Assembly: GCA_025093555.1 (NCBI GenBank) | Contig: JAIWNF010000031.1 | Coordinates: 186,001 to 250,000 of the forward strand | Source of the DNA: Circinella umbellata | Lineage: Eukaryota; Mucoromycota; Mucoromycetes; Mucorales; Lichtheimiaceae | Direction: 5' to 3' | Length of the DNA stretch: 64,000 nucleotides | Shown: positions 12,387-26,429 of the stretch, piece by piece | Numbering within the stretch: the first letter of the stretch is position 1 | How the letters are laid out: the number at the start of each line of letters is the position of its first letter | Translations under genes and position numbers: made by a program | Notes under the pieces: generated by a model | What the model was told of the DNA's origin: nothing | Databases searched by the model: none | What the model saw: only the letters and a program-made list of their open reading frames with translations

Positions 12387-12812
12387 ATGACTGAAACAAT
12401 CCACAAACCTTCACACTCATCCGGTAAAAGAAAATCACGTTCTGCCAAGGCAGGTGTTCAATTCCCTGTTGGTCGTATTCATCGCTTCCTTGCTCAAAGC
12501 CAGCGCGCATGTCGTATTGGTGGATATGCTCCCATCTATTTAGCTGCTGTTCTCGAATACCTTACCGCAGAAATACTTGAACTGGCTGGAAATGCTGCTC
12601 GTGATAATAAGAAGACTCGAATAATTCCACGTCATCTAAAGTTGGCTGTAGGTCATGATGAAGAGTTAAGCAAAATATTCAATGAAGTTACAATTGCTCA
12701 AGGTGGTGTTCTCCCACACATTAATCCCAATTTACTTCCAATGAAAAAGAACAAGATTGACAAGGATAACAACAATAATAGTACTGATATCCTACCTTCT
12801 ATGGAGCTCTAA
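12387..12812 (+). CDS. divergent histone H2A (variant-like)
   Basis: Nucleosome core histone, single exon, 141 residues. The H2A fold is clear: [14 protein letters not shown] (alpha-N/alpha-1), [20 protein letters not shown] (alpha-2 with the acidic-patch Glu residues), [17 protein letters not shown] and [11 protein letters not shown] (docking domain). It departs from canonical H2A in the L1 region, where [12 protein letters not shown] stands in place of NYAERVGAGAP, and in having an Asn-rich linker before the C-terminus. It ends SMEL where fungal H2A ends SQEL, so the Ser-Gln target of ATM/ATR kinases is absent. GRIHR recalls H2A.Z, but the docking domain is H2A-type. No H2B neighbour is present, which fits a solitary variant gene rather than a canonical H2A-H2B pair. 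Confidence 0.9.
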   Translation: MTETIHKPSHSSGKRKSRSAKAGVQFPVGRIHRFLAQSQRACRIGGYAPIYLAAVLEYLTAEILELAGNAARDNKKTRIIPRHLKLAVGHDEELSKIFNEVTIAQGGVLPHINPNLLPMKKNKIDKDNNNNSTDILPSMEL

Positions 12813-14515
12813 CTTTGTACGTAATAATTATAATTATGTACTAAATACTCTTTTTAATACTTCTTCTTTGCTTAACCCCCTTCCCTCAACGTAAAACACA
12901 CTCTCCTACTATTAATAATTCATTATCAAAGCCATTTATGCTCTTTTTCTTAAAAAAAAAACAAGACTTAATCATTTCCCTTTCTCTTATATCAATAAAT
13001 AAATAAATAAAACTTATTGTAGTGTACTTAGCTTTATAAATCATCATAAAAAAAAACTGTTTATTCCCAGTATATTTTGATGCTTACTAATAGCAAAAAA
13101 ATCGAGTGAAGTGTAGCCTTGTTCTGCTTGAGACCCCATTATACATATCATTCAATTGTTATAATGAATTAGGATATGACCGTTATTTTTCTACCATAAC
13201 TTCATTAAATATTCATTCATATCCTTATCATTATTATAAAACGAACAAAAAAGAATACGTGCCATTACCATTGTTATTATCTTTATAAATGATCAAGTTA
13301 ACATTTGATTGCATACACCGAATAGTATGATAAAAAAATTTAAATATAATGGTGTATTTTTCACAGTCATTCTATGATTATATCGATGCTTTGCCACTTA
13401 TTAATTGCTATCCACAATCATCTTTTATTTTCCGCCTCTTTTTGTTATCTAACAGTATACTGGAGTGTCTGCCTTTTATTATTGTCTTAGGATCATGTCT
13501 TTTTGTTTTTCTACACAAAACGAACATACATTATTTGTGGGATATAATAACATATTATTTGCCATTCTGAGAGCTTTATGGATGTGCATAACTATTTTAT
13601 AGTTAGTACGTATGCTACATGCTTCAAAAAATATGATTAAAGGTATCGTCTGGCGGATCAATCAGATGTTACGTATACATAATAGTGAGTCCGTTGTTTC
13701 TAAACACCACATAAGTACTGATGCTGATACGGCAAGTCGATGACGTGCGGTATCATGTTGATAAAGATGTAGAATGTTTATATTTTTTCCTCCTCTTAAT
13801 AATCTGATATATAAAAATAAGGTCGCTTTCCAATATACAGATCATAGATATAAATTTTGATGGATAGAATAGAGATAAAACGAACGAGATTCGTGTCTTC
13901 TTTTACGCTAACGACCTTTCAGAAAAATGAACTTTTTTTTACGTCTTGTTCAGCAATACGTACATAATCGAATCTTCTACGGTATAATATACTCGTTGGT
14001 CATTCTAGTTGTTATAAAGATCCGTTTCATTGTCACTGTCGGTGTCACAACTGAATAATACTGATGTCATCTTCAATATTTTGTGGTGAGTACGCCTAAT
14101 TAATATTGCGTACGTATTTGATAGACACTTTATGGACAAACACCATTGGCTGAAAGAGACGGAATGGATTACATATATACTCAAAGAAATATTCATATAT
14201 GTTAAGACTATAACACTCTCAACCTTTGTTCAGATACAATAGGAATGGACAATAATGCTTTCCCGAGCAAAAATAAATAAATGAAAGCTATTAACTAATA
14301 TACAGTCCCTTATCCATATATAAAGTTGTCTAGCCTTGCAATGTATTGTTGAATTTTACCCTTCACTAGATTCCAAAAGAAATGTCCAGTATTTTCATCC
14401 ATACAATTAAAAGTAATATTTATATATTTATATGCATACATTTAATATTAAAATGTAATTTTATACTTTTTTTTTTCTTTCTTTGTGTATTAAACAAAAC
14501 GAAGAAAAAGCAAAT
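12813..14515. other. intergenic, convergent H2A/CBR1 3' flanks
   Basis: Lies between two converging genes. AT-rich, with only short frames of biased composition. I see no conserved coding, RNA gene or repeat. Confidence 0.55.
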
Positions 14516-15992
<1,477 letters not shown>

Positions 15993-17836
15993 ATTATTTT
16001 AAAAAAAGTGGTGTCAGTTTATCTCTTTTTTTTATCGGATTGTCAAATATCAAAAAAAGAGGGCCGCTTGGTATTACACAGGAAACATGCAAAACTTATG
16101 CTTAAGGTGTAAATCATATGCTTTTTCTGGTGGGAAAAAAAAAGAGCATTATCCTTCATAATTAGTTTCCTTGTTCAATTTTGAATACAGGTATACTCAT
16201 GATGCTTTTCACATTTGAATTTTGAAGAAGGTGTCTATTTTGGTTAAGGTATTTATTACTGTTTTTTTCAGAGGAATAAAAAAAAAAAAGAGGCGCCGCT
16301 TTCATTTTTCTCTTGGATCGGGATCTTCGGGCAACTACCCCAAAAAATGATATCGAAACAATTTCTCTTGACTAAGTTTATGATATCCGGAAAAAGCAAT
16401 GAAACATACTTCTAAAAAAAAATTATCTACACCCAGTTGTAATAAAAGTAATAGACACTTCTTCACCTGCACTCTCAATGTTTTCTTACAGATGATATTT
16501 TAATAATGATTGAAATATATGATCCGTCTACATGGGAGGATAAACACGAAAACAAAAAGGGATTTCTCATCTGTGGGGCCCAATTTGAGCTCTTTTCTTT
16601 TAAACAGTAACTTCCAAAAGGATCGTTTCTTAAAAACCCAACGTTCGTTTTTTTTATTGGCTCAATTTTTGCATTTTCCATCATCCAAAGTTCGTTTCTT
16701 ATTCTTGTCTGATACCGGTTACCAGGGGTTTTTTTTTTTAAAAAAAAGTGGGATGGTGCATATAAACTAGACTTCAGAGTCCACTACCACCATGGTCGTT
16801 CGACACTTGCAGTTCTATCATTCTTTTTAGACATCAATCGAAACAATCATTTACTAATATATGATTTACCCATCCATAACGCTTTAGGTCACCATTTTTT
16901 TATGGTGTTTTTATTATCATTTGAATAAAAGTTTTTTATGAGGTCGTGACAGTTAATTAGTTATAGTTTTGGGTCAGTCCTTTCCAGAATTTACTCTTTG
17001 TTTTGTGTATAAGTAGGTTTAGCAAAGAAATAAGTCACCTAGTAACCAAGACGTAGAAACCTAAATATTATCTTTTCATTATGAGGGACGATCGTTGATA
17101 ATAACTTGGCTGTGAAAATAGATTTATATGCATATAAATGAAAAATAATAATATTAATCTACTATTGTATTATTACTATTAGTAGATTATATTATATTAT
17201 ATATAGTAGCTATCTACTATGTGTAGCAGCCAAGAAAAATTCTAAATGTATTCGTGCTTTGTCCGATATATATATATCCTCTGTTTACTATTATATTTAC
17301 ATGAACTATCTTATTGCTATCACATGCACTTGTTGACAGATGAACTATCGCTTAAGAAAAGTATGTTTATTAGTAGCATCGAAGCTTCATTGTAAAAGTT
17401 ATATTGGTTTCAATATCAATTATCTTCTACCTTTGGTTAGTCGGACATCACAGCTAACTGGTGTTCTGAGCAATCAATGTTATTATTATTGTAGAAAAAA
17501 ACCGATTACGTAATATATTTTATAAAATGATTAATAAGATCTTTTCCTTAGTAGTAATAGTAGTAGTAGCTGCATAATTATGATATGAATATATTAAAAA
17601 TTATACACTTTATATTTTACTATTCAATAACTTACAAATAGCATATTAAAAAAATATGGGATATCAATCTGACAACATTTAATTGTTACTAATACTTACA
17701 TCATACAATTAATTATATATATATATATATATATATGGTATTTTGATATCGTGACTTGACGACCTACTAAAAAAAAAAAGGAAAGAGAGAAATAGATTTC
17801 TAGGAACCCTTTTTTTATGCTAAATTTTATATCTTA
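15993..17836. other. divergent intergenic region, CBR1/ATG5 promoters
   Basis: Shared upstream region of two divergently transcribed genes. A relatively GC-richer patch (about 16520-16730) contains ATTGGCTCA (a CCAAT-type motif on the minus strand). Further on are AT-rich tracts and a (TA)n at about 17716-17736. The short frames here are not convincing genes. Confidence 0.5.
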
Positions 17837-19118
17837 ATGTCAGTTACTGTTTTTGACGATATCATATCGAAAAAGATTTGGAATGGCAAACTACCCATTC
17901 AAATATCTCTTGATCCAACAGAAAACCATACTTTCACTGAACCTATTTTTGTAATCTCGACACTTTTTTTTTTTTCTTTTCTTATTTATGCAACTCAATC
18001 GATAATGTCGTGTTATTTTTTACTTATGTAAAAGCTTTTTTTTTTTTTTTTAGATGGAAGCATCTCGATGTTCTTATTTACCATTAGTCAGTGAACAACT
18101 ATTACATATTTATAATGGGCTCGATATAGAAATAACAAATACTGAGATTTGGTATGATTATGAAGGTGAACCTTTGAAATGGTAAATAAATACATTTATA
18201 TTTATAATAAAGGAAACAAAGAATGATAGTCAGAAAAATATAAAAAAAAACCCCCTTTCTTTTTTTTTTAATCTATATACAAGGCACTATCCAATTGGTT
18301 TACTTTATGATATGTCTGGATCAAAAGATAGACCATGGCAAATAACTGTACATTTCCATAACTTCCCCAATGAAAAATTATTAAAGTCACCATCAGTGGA
18401 AGCAGCACAAGATATGTTCATGTCCATGATGAAACAGGTAAAATTAGTGTATTAAACATCGTAATCTACATATGCATAGTTTCATTCTTGTACTGATTAT
18501 TATATTTATAGGCTGACTTTTTACGATATGGAACGACAAAGCGTGTCATGAATCTATCAAAAAAAGATCAATCTCAACTTTGGGAATCTTTATCTCTAGG
18601 TAAAAAAAAAATACATTTATTATCTGCTATGTTCTCAATCTATTCGAAATGATTGTCGTATTAATGATCCCACAACAACAGCAACTAATATACATAATGT
18701 AATGTGTAGATCGATACGATGAGTATTGGAATGTAAATAAATATTTAATATCAGATACAGATAGTTTACGTTATGTTCCTTTACGTATCTATTTACCCGA
18801 TCAATGTCCTGTAATTCAGGAAGTTGTATCATTCACAAATAAAGGTAAAAATAAATAAATAATATGCTAACTTTCCAACCTTTTTTATTTACTGTATATA
18901 ACTAAAATATCTATCATTAATGTATCTATATAGACAGTTCAAAGTTGCTAGGTGATGTCCTCAATGATATTTTACCTGATTTATTTCCATCAAATTTAGC
19001 CATTCCTATCACACACGGTATACAGTTACCCTTGGACACACCTATTGATTGGGCATCACAAAACTTGTCGTTTGCTGATAATTTTCTTCATCTCGTCATT
19101 TGTAAATCAGTTTCTTGA
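17837..19118 (+). CDS. ATG5: autophagy protein ATG5
   Basis: Component of the ATG12-ATG5-ATG16 complex that promotes lipidation of ATG8 on forming autophagosomes. Six exons (17837-17950, 18054-18181, 18284-18437, 18512-18599, 18710-18844, 18934-19118), 267 residues, all phases consistent. Family signatures: KIWNGKLPIQISL at the start; [77 protein letters not shown]; and the C-terminal TPIDWASQNLSFADNFLHLV. Lys142 of GTTK sits where fungal ATG5 proteins carry the residue joined to ATG12 (inferred by alignment). It converges on the Pumilio gene with about 620 bp between stop codons. Confidence 0.95.
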
Positions 19119-19736
19119 AAACATACATATTTTAATATATTTACACTTGTTGTCTTCCATCAGCTGGAAAAAAAATAATAATAAAAGAAGACCAAAAAAA
19201 AATTGTGAAAAATTGTTTATATATAATGGATATACAAAAAATATAGAAATAGAAAGAAGAAGTAAAAAAAAAAAGATACAAAAGGACAAGTAAGGATGTA
19301 TATATCACAGAAGGGGTGGTAGTGGGAAGGGGGGGGTAGAGAGATTTTGTGGTACACAAAAAAAAAGGGAGAAGGTTTGTTTGTTTGTTTTGCATGTACA
19401 TCGAGACCAAAAAGTTGGTTCTCAGGATTATAACAATAAGACAGTCGGACTCTTGTACAAAAGAAAAAGAAATAAAAAGATTACCCTTATTTAAAGGATT
19501 TCTGCCGATCTAATAATAATAATAAAAAGGTGATATACGAAAGTTTGAAAAAGAAAATGTGTGTGAAAGATATACAAAAAAAGAAAAAAAAAACATTATA
19601 AAGAGCCGATGGGTGGGGGAACTTGTACATAAATTTGAAAAGGGAAGTTAAATTGCTGTTAATTTTTTTTTATGGATTATTTGTTTCCCTTATTCTTGAT
19701 CTTTTTTTTTTTTTTACAATGTCATTGAAAGATGAC
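19119..19736. other. convergent intergenic region ATG5/Pumilio
   Basis: Holds the two 3' untranslated regions. A G-rich strand patch (about 19312-19342) and long A runs are the only features. No gene seen. Confidence 0.6.
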
Positions 19737-22700
19737 TTATTGAACATTTGCAGTATTAATAACGGGTGTCATATCAGTGGTAGTTGTCGTTGTAGCTGAA
19801 ACTGAAGCTGGGATAGTATCGTTTATATTGTTGTTATTGTTATCGTCATGCAAACCATCCACTTGATGTTCATCAGTGGTTTCAATGGAGTCGATATCAA
19901 CAAGTTGAAATAACTTTTCCACCTTTAAAAGTAGATGACGGCCATAAGTAAATCGTTTAAGGGATTGAAGATGAGGTTTGATTTTGGTGACAAGGAGTAC
20001 ACGTTGTTCATCATCCACCACATCCAACATTTTTTGAACTACATAGTTAGCATATTGATCCTTCATCATAGTAACCAAAGGACATGAGCTATAGAAAAAA
20101 ATAGCTATTAGTATATATTAACTTATTATTAGTATTATTATTCCTTCTTACCCATCCGGTCTGGTGTGAAGAACTTCTTCAATAAGATCTTGACGCTCTT
20201 CCTTTGATCCATGATCAACACATTTTTCAACAACATTACTGGCAAACTTATGTTTACTTAGTTGAAGAACTTGTCCACGAATCTTGTCAATAATGACTGA
20301 TTTATCTTCTGGTCGCCCACGTTCCAAAACATGTTGAATTACCTATATTTATATATATATATATATATATATATCAGTTCTAATTAGTATCTCTGATATA
20401 AATCTTCTTTATTTTTGTATACGAATCTATATTGTTCTTTATCATATATGTATATAAATGATACTTACATAATTTCCGTATTGGTCTTGAACAAGTTGAT
20501 GAGTGCATCGATGAAGCTCATCCAACAAAGGGTCTGTCTGAACTTCAGTACAATGTTCAAACATACGTTGAATAACTCTACAACCATATGGGTGTGTTGC
20601 AAGATTATACACTTGATCATGGAACGCATTGATAATGAATTGAATATGTTTGGCAGGAACGCGTTCAATGGCCTATATCGAAAAACAAAACAGAAATTGA
20701 AATAAGTTTTTCTTTTTTCTCGTTTCTTTTCATCCATTATTCAACATAATGCATAGCTCAACACTTTTTTTTTACCTTTTGAATAACATGATTGCCATTT
20801 TGATCCTTAATACATTTAAGTACACAACCATCCAATTCTCCCACCAATCGAGCCTGTTGATCTGTCAAAACATGTTCCAGGGCCTTTTGGACCACACGAC
20901 AACCATACATTTGTAAAGATAATGATACAATATGACCTTCCATTTGCTTTGCCAAGATCGTTTTTTGAGCTTGATTGCCATGTTCAAAAAACTTTTGTAA
21001 TACATAATTACCAAAAACATCTGTCATCAATTGTAATGCATTTGGCAATACTTCTTCAAACACCATTTGTTTTTCATCGCTATTGGCTGTTTCCAATTTT
21101 TGTTGAATGAATCGAGATCCATGTTGATCCCCACTAAATTCCACAATATGATCCGTGATATCCTAATATATATATATATATTTAGAAAATATTGAGGTAG
21201 GTGAGCATAAGTTACCCTTTTTCTTTCACTCTTTCTCTTTTTTTCGTATCTTGTTGTTATCCCATCTTTATATATACCTTAAGTTCATATTTTTTATTTT
21301 TTGAATTTCTAAACTCTGTTAATAATCGACTTTGGATACTGAGTGCCAAATCTTGAGTTGCTCGGGTATTAGGTGATGATCGTACAGCATTATTCGTTTC
21401 TTGCTGTTGTTGCTGTTGCTGCTGAACCCCACGCAACCTATTCAAATTGGGCGATTCCATACTTTGCATTTGTTGCTGTAACAACAATTGCTGTTGTCTA
21501 GCAGCCAGAAGTTGTTGTTGTTGTTGCTGTTGTTGCTGTTGGTGATGCTGCTGCTGCTGTTGTTGTTGCTGCTGTTGTTGTCTAGCAACCAGAAGTTGTT
21601 GTTGATACTGTTGAAGTGCACGTAATTTCTGTTCATTTAATTGTTGTTGTTGTTGATCCATCAATTCAAACCCATTATTACTACCACTACCATAATCTTC
21701 ATATTGTCTGTTATTAGTAGGATATCGATTCAATAAACCATCGGAGCTATCATCATTATAATGTTCACCAGAAAGATCAAGATTGGATGGTAGAAGAGGA
21801 CCTTGGGATGTACGCTGTAATCCATTTCCATCATAATATGGGCTATCCAATTGTTGTTGCTGTTGATACTGAAGAGCTTGCCAATATTGTTGAGCTTGAT
21901 TAGATGCACCATATCCATTCTAAACATTTGAATATGTTGATATTATGGTTAATAATTTCTTTTTTTTGTTTTGTATATCTATGAATCAAAGTTATAAATA
22001 TATGTATATGAAAACATACATCATTCAATCCCATATTACTTAATTGATGAGCCATGACATCTGTTGGATCAATATTGTTATTGTTGTTGTATCGAGCAGC
22101 ACCATATAAATCAGCATCGTTATGACCAGGAGGGGTTGAGTTGGCTCTTGGAGGGAGGGAATTAATAAACTTGTTCATCACTGGAGGAGATATTGCTCGA
22201 TGAAGATGCTGTTGATCCGATTTATGCTCATCCATAGACATTTGTAATACAGAGGATAACTGTGAATCATCACTAACATGTTGATGGTGACCATAGGGAC
22301 TGTCATAACTACTAGTAACAGGGTCACGGGATTCAGGTCGCATTCGTTGAATCCCACCATATAATGAAGATGCCCCAGTCGTATATTCCTAAATATACAC
22401 ACATATGTAGTTAAAAATACTCATTAGTGTTTGAATTGAAATTGGGAAAAAAAAAACGAGTGTCAAAGCCATTGTAATTAATTTAATAAATTTACCTTTG
22501 GGATCATATCAATATGATGGTTTTTTATTTGTTGACGAGTTGCAGTACTATTAGGAATTTGCTCAAATCCAATCGATTGATTAGGTGCACGAGAGTAACC
22601 ACCTAAAAGTAGTAAAAAAAAAATTCGAATTAATCGTATGTTCAATGATATAATATCAAGGGCCTCTCTCCATCCCCCTCCCCACCCCCCATGCCTCATA

Positions 22701-23321
22701 TTTGTTCTGATTTTTCTTTATCATTCTAGAATCACACAGACACACGCGGACAGGTGGGTCAAATATTATTTAGAGCTTTACCAGAACCATTTGTAGTTTC
22801 CCACAATCCCCATGGTCTACTAGGTTGATCGGATACTCTATTCTTTTCTGGTTCAGTCCGTTGAGAAAGAAGTTCATTAGGTGGTGCACTACTTGATCGA
22901 TCTTGAAATAAATTTTCGGATGTAACACCACCACCACCACTACTGCTACCATCAAATAGATCGTAGTCCATTTTACCATGTAAAAGAGCAGCAAGCTAAT
23001 ATAAAAATATATGAATAAATATTCCTTTTGATATGATCACTTGTCTATATATTTATGGGTCCCTCTTTCTTTTTTTTGGTATTCACTCATAGACACTTAT
23101 ATATGTGTTGCTTTGTTTATATATATTCTTTCCTCTCTCTCCCCCTTTTTCTCTTTTTCTTTTTGCGGAATTGTATCCTGGTAACAACAACAATATTATT
23201 TTTTGACAAAATTTCGGGTTTCTATTCTTACCTGCCCCTGATGAGCATTTTTTGCAGCGGGTTGATGTAAATCTGGATTTCGAGCCATGGAACGATGATC
23301 GTCCATTAATCGTGGCATCAT
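19737..23321 (-). CDS. Pumilio-family (PUF) RNA-binding protein
   Basis: Post-transcriptional regulator that binds 3'-UTR elements, usually repressing or localising mRNAs. Nine exons (23321-23232, 22995-22782, 22602-22496, 22388-22020, 21919-21278, 21162-20776, 20672-20469, 20342-20152, 20088-19737), 851 residues. The N-terminal half is low complexity with a long Gln-rich tract (about residues 340-430) encoded by mixed CAA/CAG. The C-terminal half (from about 475) has eight PUF repeats with recognition cores SRFIQ, NYVLQ, CRVVQ, NHVIQ, CRVIQ, NYVIQ, SNVVE and NYVVQ, the same order as animal PUM1. By the known code this predicts UGUANAUA. A Thr/Asn-rich tail follows the last repeat. The start is the first of two adjacent ATGs in the open frame. 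Confidence 0.93.
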
Positions 23322-24193
23322 TTTTTTTTCTTTTATTCTTAGGAACCCCCCAAAAGGCGCGTATTTAATATATTGTTGTCAAAACCACTACCTTGGATTA
23401 TAAGATGTTGGTCTTTAAAAAAAAAAAAAGAAAGAAAAATAAAAGAGGTTGTGAAATGAAAAATAAAAAAAAAAAAGAGAGAAGAATAAAGAGAGGAGGA
23501 AGGTGAGGAAGGTACGGGTTATAAACTCTCGACCTTGAAAAAACAAGGTTTATAAGCTATATACAGTCGCAGTAAAAAAGGTTATGTGTGTGTGTGTGTG
23601 TGTGTGTATGTGTGTGCAGCAATTCCAATCGCAGCTATCAAAAATTATTGGTGGATCAGAAGTAAAAAAAAATTCTATCAGGTAATAAGATATTGCGTCT
23701 TTTTTATTATAAGCATCATTTTATTTGATTGTATTTAAACATCAATTTATATCCCTTCCACTCCCTTCCTTTTTTTTTTCTAATGATGAGCTATTCTTCT
23801 CAAATAATGGTTCCAGATATAAGATTCAATCTTTCTAATGTATGATGCAACTCACACTACTCTAATGATTATTCCCTTCTTCATTATTTCATTTTCAGAT
23901 ATATAATATATAATCTGTACGTATATACAATATACTTACACAAAGAAAAGAACAGAAAACCTTGTTCTATTAATTAAATCAATTGAACTCACTCGACTTT
24001 ATGTCGGGTATAAAAAAAGAAGTAATGGTTGGTGAGATAAGCAAAAAAAAAAAAAAAGCTTTTTTTTTTCTTGGTATAAAATTATATGACAAAGAAAAAA
24101 TACAAGTTTTTTGATTTAAAGAAATAAGTTTGCTAGTAGAACTTTTCATTATATTGTAAAATATGATTATTATTATTATTATTATTATTATTT
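23322..24193. other. intergenic, Pumilio upstream region
   Basis: Upstream of the Pumilio gene and downstream of the GDSL esterase gene (both minus). Contains a (TG)n microsatellite (23585-23616), purine runs and an (ATT)n run at about 24166-24191 just past the esterase stop. No gene seen. Confidence 0.6.
23585..23616. repeat. (TG)n microsatellite
   Basis: Long, slightly interrupted TG run about 270 bp upstream of the Pumilio start, a possible Z-DNA-forming tract in the promoter or 5' untranslated region. Confidence 0.95.
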
Positions 24194-25843
24194 CTATTGT
24201 TTGGAATTATTAGCACCGGAACGAGGGCATTGCTGTTTACTGCGAAGTTGTTTTGTAATGTCTTCGCCCAATAATTTATGAACTGGGAACATCGGATGAC
24301 TATTATCTATAAATCAATTAAATAATAAGTGAATGGTGAGCGTCTTTTACTTTTTACACCTGCTTATAAAAATGTATATTATTAAACTTACTCATCCAGA
24401 AATATCTATAGATTATTATTTAATAACAAAGAAAGTTTAATATATTATACATATACGCGAAGCATCCTATATTTATTTTTGATCATCATTTTTTACAAAG
24501 AAATAAACCACCAACTTACTGAGATTTCGGTAATTTACAACTATCCTTATCACAATAGTTTTCTATATCCTTGAATCCGAATTGCTTGTAATGATTTAAA
24601 TAGTAATCAAAGTATCTATGGGCATCAAAATGAACCAGAGTCACATCTGGATTGAGTGTACTGAATTTTGCTATACGGCCAAGCAACAAATCATTATAAG
24701 CCATAATGAGTGGACGTAATCGCTTAGCATCATCACGTCCACCAGGAGAACGATCCATAGGTGGTACATTATTTATCAAAAAGAATCGCATATCTTGTTC
24801 TTTATGTAACTTATCCTATTATATATTATTTTAAATGTATTGATTAGCATGTTCATTAAAGCGAAAAGAAAAACAAAAGCTCTTATATTGTAATCATTAT
24901 TTATATTTATTATTACCAAATGTTGGAAATAAACGTCAAGAATTTTGTTGAATAAGATGCCCAATTTTAACTACGTATACAGGCATAAGATTATTAATAC
25001 ACACAGACATATTGATTTTAATTGATCGACTTTTGATAGCGATATTAGCAATGTTATATTATGAAAAGAAAATGAAACTCTTACATTGTCATCTGTAGTT
25101 TTGATTGCTCGTGTAACATCATTAATACCAAACCATAACATGGTTAAAGTACTATCTGATTCCCATTTTACCATTGGGTCAATATAATCCTTCCATTGAG
25201 TTATTTGTTGATCGAGATCTTTGATGTGGTCATAAGCTGGAGGAACAAGTGAACTGTCAACTGTGGCACCTCCATAGGCAACATCAAATAATTGTGGGTG
25301 GCATTTTTGTGGTAACCCTTCATAACAATTTGTAAGGTACTGAATCCAGTTAGGTCCATGGGCGGTAGTCTAAAAATATAACAAAAAAGGGGTGTGAGAG
25401 AGTGAGTTTTTCATCAATTCCTCCAGAATGTCAATATCCCCCCTAGTGGGGCCAATAAGTAATACATTACCCCGTTAGGTTGAATAGCTCCATTGAAAGT
25501 CGAGTCTTTCCCAGATTTGAAATCATTCCATGTCCATACAGAACCTGCAGGTCCCATAAGATTTGTATAAGAATCACCAAAAGCAAATCTGAAATTTTTA
25601 ATACTATTACGTAAGTTGACTGGTTTAAAATGATCATCATTACGTTTCAAATAATAATTTATCAAAGAAAAAGATCATTCATACGTACACCATATCTGTT
25701 GAATCCCAACAAAATTTCTTTTCACCAGTAAAGATTTTAATTAAATTTGGCAAGCCTCCTCCAATTGCTGAAGCAGTTGAAGCTGTCGCACTACTAAGAA
25801 TTATAGCAACAGTGAAACCATGGAACCCGGATGTGAATTTCAT
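24194..25843 (-). CDS. secreted GDSL esterase/lipase (CE16-like)
   Basis: SGNH-fold hydrolase likely acting outside the cell on acetylated carbohydrate or lipid esters. Six exons (25843-25689, 25588-25471, 25369-25085, 24815-24520, 24405-24392, 24306-24194), 326 residues. The N-terminus looks like a signal peptide (residues 1-26, ending ATASTASA). Block I FAFGDSYT gives Ser58 as nucleophile; WFGIND (about 170-175) is the oxyanion block; and NNSHP near the end supplies the catalytic His. The position three before His, often Asp, is Asn here, which I believe occurs in other fungal members. The fifth exon is only 14 nt and is needed to join KLPKSQ to the HP block in frame. An upstream in-frame ATG at 25867 would add eight residues and weaken the signal peptide. 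Confidence 0.9.
24392..24405 (-). other. 14-nt microexon of the GDSL esterase gene
   Basis: Bounded by TCTATAG upstream and GTAAGT downstream on the minus strand. It encodes part of Q-Y-F-W-M-N. Skipping it would shift the frame and remove the catalytic His block. Confidence 0.8.
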
Positions 25844-26429
25844 GATATCAAAAGAGAGTAAAGACAAAAAAAAAACAATGAAAGAGTAAATGAATGAATA
25901 AATAAATAAATAAAAAAAAGTGAAAAAGAAATGAACAACCGGGTACCCTTTTTTGAATTGAGTTGTGTGTGTTGTTTTTATAACCTTTTTATATGTTCTC
26001 CTTGATCATCTGCAAGGAGTACAATGTGTCGCGTGCCCAGTTTCCTGGAATATAAAAAAGGTTGGCGAAAAGAGAGAATTCACGACGCAGGAACATCCAG
26101 TGGATGGCGAATTACTGTTACACAGATAAATTTCACTTGCATGGTTACTTGACTTTTTTTCCTTTCTCGAATTGAACCACAGTTAATATAACATGAATAT
26201 GTATACAAAGATTTTTAAATGAAGAAATTTATTTTTATTTTCTGTAATGGATTATTATTATGAAGAACTACTTTTTAATAATATGCATGAGGAAATATAA
26301 TGTTAACAAATTAAAAAAAAAGTGATGGATGATGTTTGTATATATATGTATGACCAGTAATGAAATTGGGGGTAATAAAAAGTCGTGGCAGTTAGAATAT
26401 AAGTCGTTTCAAATTATCGTTTCTTCCAA
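25844..26429. other. intergenic, GDSL upstream region
   Basis: Promoter side of the GDSL gene and 3' side of the small basic protein gene. A poly-A/TAAA-rich leader lies just before the GDSL start. No gene seen. Confidence 0.6.
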
